A stretch of DNA of 10,263 bases, taken from contig JAEXJH010000348.1 in assembly GCA_023445955.1 (NCBI GenBank), positions 1-10,263 on the forward strand, read 5' to 3'. Position numbers and translations under genes: made by a program. This stretch comes from Pseudomonadota bacterium. GTDB lineage: Bacteria > Pseudomonadota > Alphaproteobacteria > Caulobacterales > Caulobacteraceae. This document shows positions 6,797-10,263 of this stretch, piece by piece. Each line of letters begins with the position of its first letter. Positions within the stretch are counted from its first letter, which is position 1. The notes under the pieces were generated by a model. That model was not told the origin of the DNA and did no database searches. It worked only from the letters and a program-made list of their open reading frames with translations.

Positions 6797-7344
6797 GCCG
6801 GCGTGGCGGCATAGGCTCGCTCGTCGCTAGTGGCGTCGTGGTCGTGCTGGCCGTGATCGGGCTGGTCTGGGCGTTTGGCCTGGCGCCGGGCTTCGGGACG
6901 GCCACGGTCGGCGCTGCGCCGACCCGGGGCGGCGGGCCGTGGATCGAACGGCTAGGCTTGTCGCAATTGGAGCCGTGGTCTTCTCCGACGCCCGCCTTCG
7001 CCGAGCGCCTCGCGGCCCTTGGCGACACGCAAGGCGCGGTCCTGAAGCGTCAGCTCTGCGAGGGCGCCGGCATGGATGACGACCCGGCCTTCCGCGAGGC
7101 CCGGCGGGCGCTGACGCGCAACGACACCGGCCTGTGCGTCGCGCCCCTCGAACATGTGGCGGCGGTGTCGCCAGTGATCGTCGCCCTCGGACCACAGTTT
7201 GGCTGGCCTGTCCTGATCGCTGCGAGCGTACTCGCCCTAGGCCTGATGCTCTGGCGCCTGCTCGCACTGAAGCGCGCCCATGATCATTGGCGGCTGTTGG
7301 GTCGGTCAACCTTCGGGACAGCGCGAAGGGCCGGCAGCGGATGA
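6793..7344 (+). CDS. Small two-pass membrane protein with periplasmic domain
   Basis: I do not recognise a family. The 183-residue protein starts at a GTG that overlaps the stop of the GTPase gene by GTGA; no other in-frame start before residue 94 is plausible. A positively charged start (MSRRGG) is followed by a membrane helix at about 8-30, a loop of about 100 residues, and a second helix at about 135-157 (FGWPVLIAASVLALGLMLW), then a basic tail. By the positive-inside rule both ends are cytoplasmic and the loop is periplasmic. The loop holds two cysteines, C89 (QLCEG) and C115 (GLCVAP), spaced as a possible disulfide. It sits between the GTPase and the SEDS-like gene, overlapping both by four bases. 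It could link the cytoplasmic GTPase to the periplasmic part of the SEDS-like protein, which is inference only. Confidence 0.75.
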   Translation: MSRRGGIGSLVASGVVVVLAVIGLVWAFGLAPGFGTATVGAAPTRGGGPWIERLGLSQLEPWSSPTPAFAERLAALGDTQGAVLKRQLCEGAGMDDDPAFREARRALTRNDTGLCVAPLEHVAAVSPVIVALGPQFGWPVLIAASVLALGLMLWRLLALKRAHDHWRLLGRSTFGTARRAGSG

Positions 7345-10046
7345 GTGGCGTCCTGCTGAGTGTGATCTGTCTCGCGCTCGGACTAGCGTATTGGCGCGTG
7401 GCGACCGAGACCGCTTCGTTGAAGCGCAAACCGTCCGGCCAACGCGTCGCGGCTCTGATCGTGGGCGTGGCGGCGCCGGCCATCCTGGTCGTGGGTTGCC
7501 TGTTGACGGCGACCGCACAAGGCCGGACAGGCGACCTGCGACTCTCCCTGCTGCGCCTGACGGCCGAGGTTCGTCAGTTCCCGCTCAGCCTGGGCGGCGA
7601 CGCCAGCCGCGACGACCTCGTCGTGTCGCGCCTGCCGGCCGGCTTCGCCACGGTGCAGCCGGACCTGTCGGACGGCGGCGACACCCCGCCGCTAGCGCTG
7701 ACGGTCGCCGGATCCGACGCCGCGCCGCCTCAAGCGGTGATCGCCGTGCGTGAAGGCCGACGCCTGTCCTGGCCCGCCGCCCAGCCGTTCGCCGAGGGCG
7801 CCGCGGTCTGCGTCCAGGCCCCCTGCGAACGCGCCGGCGCGGCCTGGGCGGTGATGCGCGGGCGGGCGTTCGTCCCGGCGACATGGCGCGACGGCGAAGT
7901 TTCCCCTTCTCCCGGAACGGCCGGTCCAGCGATGCCGGAACGCAAGACCCTGCTGGCGTTCGGCGGCGTCAACGACTGGACCCCGCTGCAGGCGATCCAT
8001 CCCCTGCGCGACTTCTTCCCTCGGCCCGAGACCGCCAGGGCCGGCGGCGTTCTGGCCGACTGCGACCGCTGGCTCTGCGTCGGCAAGGGCGCGACGCGCG
8101 CGCCGGTCCACAGCTTCCTGTTCCAGCAGGGCGGGTTTGGCGGGGCGGCCTGGTCGATCGTCCTGGCCGATCCCGGCGCGCGTATCGCCCGAGGCGGACG
8201 GGCCATCGCCTACACGCCGCCAGCGCCGATACCGCTCGGCGCAGGCGTATCCGTCGAGGTCTACGAACCCCGCTTCGTCGACGGCGCCCTGGACGGGCCG
8301 GACGCACGCCGAGGGCGCCTGCAACTGCGCCGCAGCCTGATCCTGGCCGAGCGCGACGGCCAGGCGCAGATCACCTTCGCCACTCCGCCCACCGAGGTCG
8401 TCGGCCACTGCACGTCCGGCGCATCGCCACGCCGCCTGGGGTTGGAGGCCACAGCGGTCGGCGGACTGACCGCTGACGCCCTGCGCGGCGCGCCGAACCT
8501 GCCGCAAGGGCCAGCCTGCGACGCCTTCACCAGCGCCCGGCTGGACGTCCCCGCGGCTGGCCCCGCCCTGCGCACCGCCCATCTGTCGCTGGACCGACTG
8601 TCGACGCCCTGGCCGGCGGCGCTGATCGTCCTGGCCTGGACCGCCAGCCTGCTGCTGGCCGGCCGCGAGCTCTTCCACCGCCGTCCGGCGCTATGGGTGA
8701 TCGTCAGCCTGCTGCACCTGTTGCTGGCCCTCAGGTTGCTGATCGGCCTGGCCGCCGCCGAGGCCGACCCGACCCTGGATTGGCGCGAGATCCTTGGCGA
8801 CGCCGCCATCGCCAATGTCGCCGTCCCGGCCGCCTTGCTCGCCTGGGCGCGGGCCGGCGAGCCGCGCAAGCCCGGCGACCTGGCGCTGGACCTCGCCCCG
8901 CCCCTGGCCGCCGTCGCCGTCCTGGCCTGGACCCGCCATCTCAGCGTGCTGTGCCTGCTGCTGCTCGCCGGCTGGGGTCTCGCCGTCATCTGGCGCGCCG
9001 GCCTGGCCGATCGCTTCAAGCGGGACGTCAAGCCGAGCGCGCCCTGGTCGGCCGGCGTCCTCCTGCTGATCATCGTCCTCGTGGTCCGCCTCGCCGTTGG
9101 CGCCATCGGCTGGAAGGAGCGGATCGACTTCGGTGTGACCGTGCTGGCGATCAGCGTCATCTATACGCCGCTGATCCTGATCGGCTTTGGCCGTCTGCTC
9201 GCCGCGTCGGAAGCTCATCCCGAAGGCTGGGGTCGACCAATCGTGTTTTGGGCGCTGCTCACGGCGGCGACCTTCGTGATCCCGTTCACGGTGCGCGACA
9301 GCGGCTACGCCCTGATGTTTCTGCCCATCGCCGGCGTCGCGGCCGTCCTGGCCTGGCGGCGAGGCGTGGCGCGCCTGCCGTGGGCGACCCCGGCCGTCGC
9401 CGCCGTGGCCCTGTTGGTCACCCTGCCCGTCCTCGGCGCCATCGGAGCCGCCGGCGCCGACCGTCTTGGCCACACCGCCCAGATGCAGCGCGGCCTCAGC
9501 GACGAACAGGCCCTGGCGACGCTGGACCGACAGGCCAAGGCCAGCCAGAACCTGCTGCGCCTCTACCTGATCGCCGCGCCCGAGGCGCTGGGCGCCGATG
9601 TCTCCACCGAGGCGGAGGCCCTCAAGATCTGGTCGGCCCAGCTGTCGGACTACACCGGTTCGCTGCTGGGGCGCGGCTATCTCTCGCCAGCCAACCTGAC
9701 AGCCCTCAAGCCGGTCCAGGCCACCGACAACCTGACCGCCATCCACCTGATGTCACCGTTCGGCCGCCTCGCCACCGGCCTGTTCCTGGCCTTGCTGGCC
9801 GCCGCGCCGATCGCGGTCTGGAGCCTCAACCGCGCCGTCTTGGACACGCGCAGCGCCACCGGACTGCTGGCGCTGTGGTGCGTGTTCGGCGCGGCGACGT
9901 ACATGACACTGGCCAATCTGCAGCTGGTCCCGTTCACGGGCCGCAACGCCTATCTGCTGGCCCCGACCTCCGGCGGCGACCTGCTGGAGGGCGCGATCCT
10001 GATCGCCTTGGCGGTCTGGGGCCTGGCCCAGGAGGCCAAGCGATGA
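7341..10046 (+). CDS. Divergent SEDS-family (FtsW/RodA-like) membrane protein with large periplasmic insertion
   Basis: A 901-residue polytopic protein with about 14 membrane segments. Two N-terminal helices (about 2-19 and 37-58) precede a beta-rich extracytoplasmic domain of about 360 residues (60-423), then membrane segments resume from about 424. The C-terminal half follows the order of SEDS glycosyltransferases. VRDSGYALMF (651-660) stands where FtsW and RodA have QPDLGTAL. A long outer loop (about 703-806) ends in LLGRGYLSP...VQATDNLTAIHLMSPFG, matching the loop with the catalytic Asp (YLPExHTDFIFAVxxEELG); the equivalent pair here is T795-D796. VPFTGRNAYLLAPTSGGDLLEG (863-884) matches the LPxTGxPLPxxSxGGSS segment before the last helix. 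SEDS proteins polymerise lipid II into glycan strands and are usually 350-420 residues, so this is more than twice the usual size. The ATG at 7341 overlaps the previous stop; an upstream in-frame GTG at 7287 has no ribosome site. Its substrate cannot be told from sequence. Confidence 0.82.
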   Translation: MSGVLLSVICLALGLAYWRVATETASLKRKPSGQRVAALIVGVAAPAILVVGCLLTATAQGRTGDLRLSLLRLTAEVRQFPLSLGGDASRDDLVVSRLPAGFATVQPDLSDGGDTPPLALTVAGSDAAPPQAVIAVREGRRLSWPAAQPFAEGAAVCVQAPCERAGAAWAVMRGRAFVPATWRDGEVSPSPGTAGPAMPERKTLLAFGGVNDWTPLQAIHPLRDFFPRPETARAGGVLADCDRWLCVGKGATRAPVHSFLFQQGGFGGAAWSIVLADPGARIARGGRAIAYTPPAPIPLGAGVSVEVYEPRFVDGALDGPDARRGRLQLRRSLILAERDGQAQITFATPPTEVVGHCTSGASPRRLGLEATAVGGLTADALRGAPNLPQGPACDAFTSARLDVPAAGPALRTAHLSLDRLSTPWPAALIVLAWTASLLLAGRELFHRRPALWVIVSLLHLLLALRLLIGLAAAEADPTLDWREILGDAAIANVAVPAALLAWARAGEPRKPGDLALDLAPPLAAVAVLAWTRHLSVLCLLLLAGWGLAVIWRAGLADRFKRDVKPSAPWSAGVLLLIIVLVVRLAVGAIGWKERIDFGVTVLAISVIYTPLILIGFGRLLAASEAHPEGWGRPIVFWALLTAATFVIPFTVRDSGYALMFLPIAGVAAVLAWRRGVARLPWATPAVAAVALLVTLPVLGAIGAAGADRLGHTAQMQRGLSDEQALATLDRQAKASQNLLRLYLIAAPEALGADVSTEAEALKIWSAQLSDYTGSLLGRGYLSPANLTALKPVQATDNLTAIHLMSPFGRLATGLFLALLAAAPIAVWSLNRAVLDTRSATGLLALWCVFGAATYMTLANLQLVPFTGRNAYLLAPTSGGDLLEGAILIALAVWGLAQEAKR

Positions 10047-10263
10047 GCCGCCGCCAGAAGCCGAAATGGGGCCGCGTCCTGGCCGTCGTCGCGCCGCTAG
10101 TCGCCGTCGTCGCCCTGGTGGCCGGCGCGCCCGCCATGCTCTCCGCCCTGGGCCGCGCCTCAGGGGACGGACCCGCCAGCGGGTATGACCGCCTGGTCGA
10201 CGTCATCGCCCAGCGCCAGTGGCTGTCGGTGCGCTACGACGCGCAGGGCGAGCCGCGCATCGC
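10043..10263 (+). CDS. Membrane-anchored protein, partial; possible SEDS partner
   Basis: Only the first 73 residues are in the window. They show a short basic cytoplasmic start (MSRRQKPKWGR), one membrane helix or signal anchor at about 12-35 (VLAVVAPLVAVVALVAGAP), and the beginning of an outer domain (SGYDRLVDVIAQRQWLSV). The ATG has a perfect AGGAGG 7 bases upstream and overlaps the SEDS-like stop by ATGA, so expression is coupled. SEDS proteins normally work with a class B penicillin-binding protein, which has this same short-cytoplasmic, single-helix, large-periplasmic layout and is often encoded next to its SEDS partner. That makes a penicillin-binding protein one possibility. The visible residues carry no family signature, so the identity is open. 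Confidence 0.75.
   Translation, partial: MSRRQKPKWGRVLAVVAPLVAVVALVAGAPAMLSALGRASGDGPASGYDRLVDVIAQRQWLSVRYDAQGEPRI

Noticed and set aside
7287..7340. Upstream GTG start for the SEDS-like protein.
   Set aside because: It lacks a ribosome site, and the ATG at 7341 fits the 4-base overlap pattern seen at every other junction of the operon.
8691..9746. A minus-strand open frame rich in Gln, Gly and Asp.
   Set aside because: It is antisense to the membrane segments of the SEDS-like gene; the composition is the mirror of Leu/Ala codons and not a real protein.

Overview
The window is a high-GC bacterial segment whose codon use, Caulobacter-style promoter fragments and gene content suggest an alphaproteobacterium, probably Caulobacterales (Caulobacter, Phenylobacterium or a relative). 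This placement is an inference from composition and content; there is no rRNA or marker gene to confirm it. No tRNA, rRNA, CRISPR array, insertion sequence or convincing intrinsic terminator was found.

Left part (1-2927), carbohydrate use and its regulation. A FadR-type GntR regulator is read leftward from 569 and runs off the window. A divergent control region of about 290 bp (570-858) carries a perfect 7-bp-arm palindrome and two further related inverted repeats 42 bp apart. To the right follow a very small stand-alone LuxR-type helix-turn-helix protein (859-1119) and a secreted GH43 glycosidase (1170-2927), most like beta-xylosidases or arabinofuranosidases. The likely picture is hemicellulose-sugar use under the control of one or both regulators.

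Right part (3016 to the end), a tightly packed six-gene operon. Every junction in it is a 4-base ATGA or GTGA overlap. In order the genes are: a single-pass membrane protein with a Pro/Ala-rich tail; a 518-residue soluble protein that faintly resembles GTPase-associated 'GAP1' proteins; a 530-residue GTPase with an N-terminal zinc ribbon and a coiled-coil insertion; a small two-pass membrane protein; a 901-residue polytopic protein whose C-terminal half keeps the layout of SEDS glycosyltransferases (FtsW/RodA), including a candidate catalytic Thr-Asp; and the start of another membrane-anchored protein.

This operon is the most interesting content. It looks like a GTPase-controlled, membrane-embedded machine built around a divergent SEDS-like glycosyltransferase with a large extracytoplasmic insertion. 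The cytoplasmic GTPase and its partner probably act at the inner membrane, and the SEDS-like protein may polymerise or transfer a lipid-linked glycan, possibly with the truncated last gene as partner. I know of no described system with exactly this composition, but I cannot search for one here.
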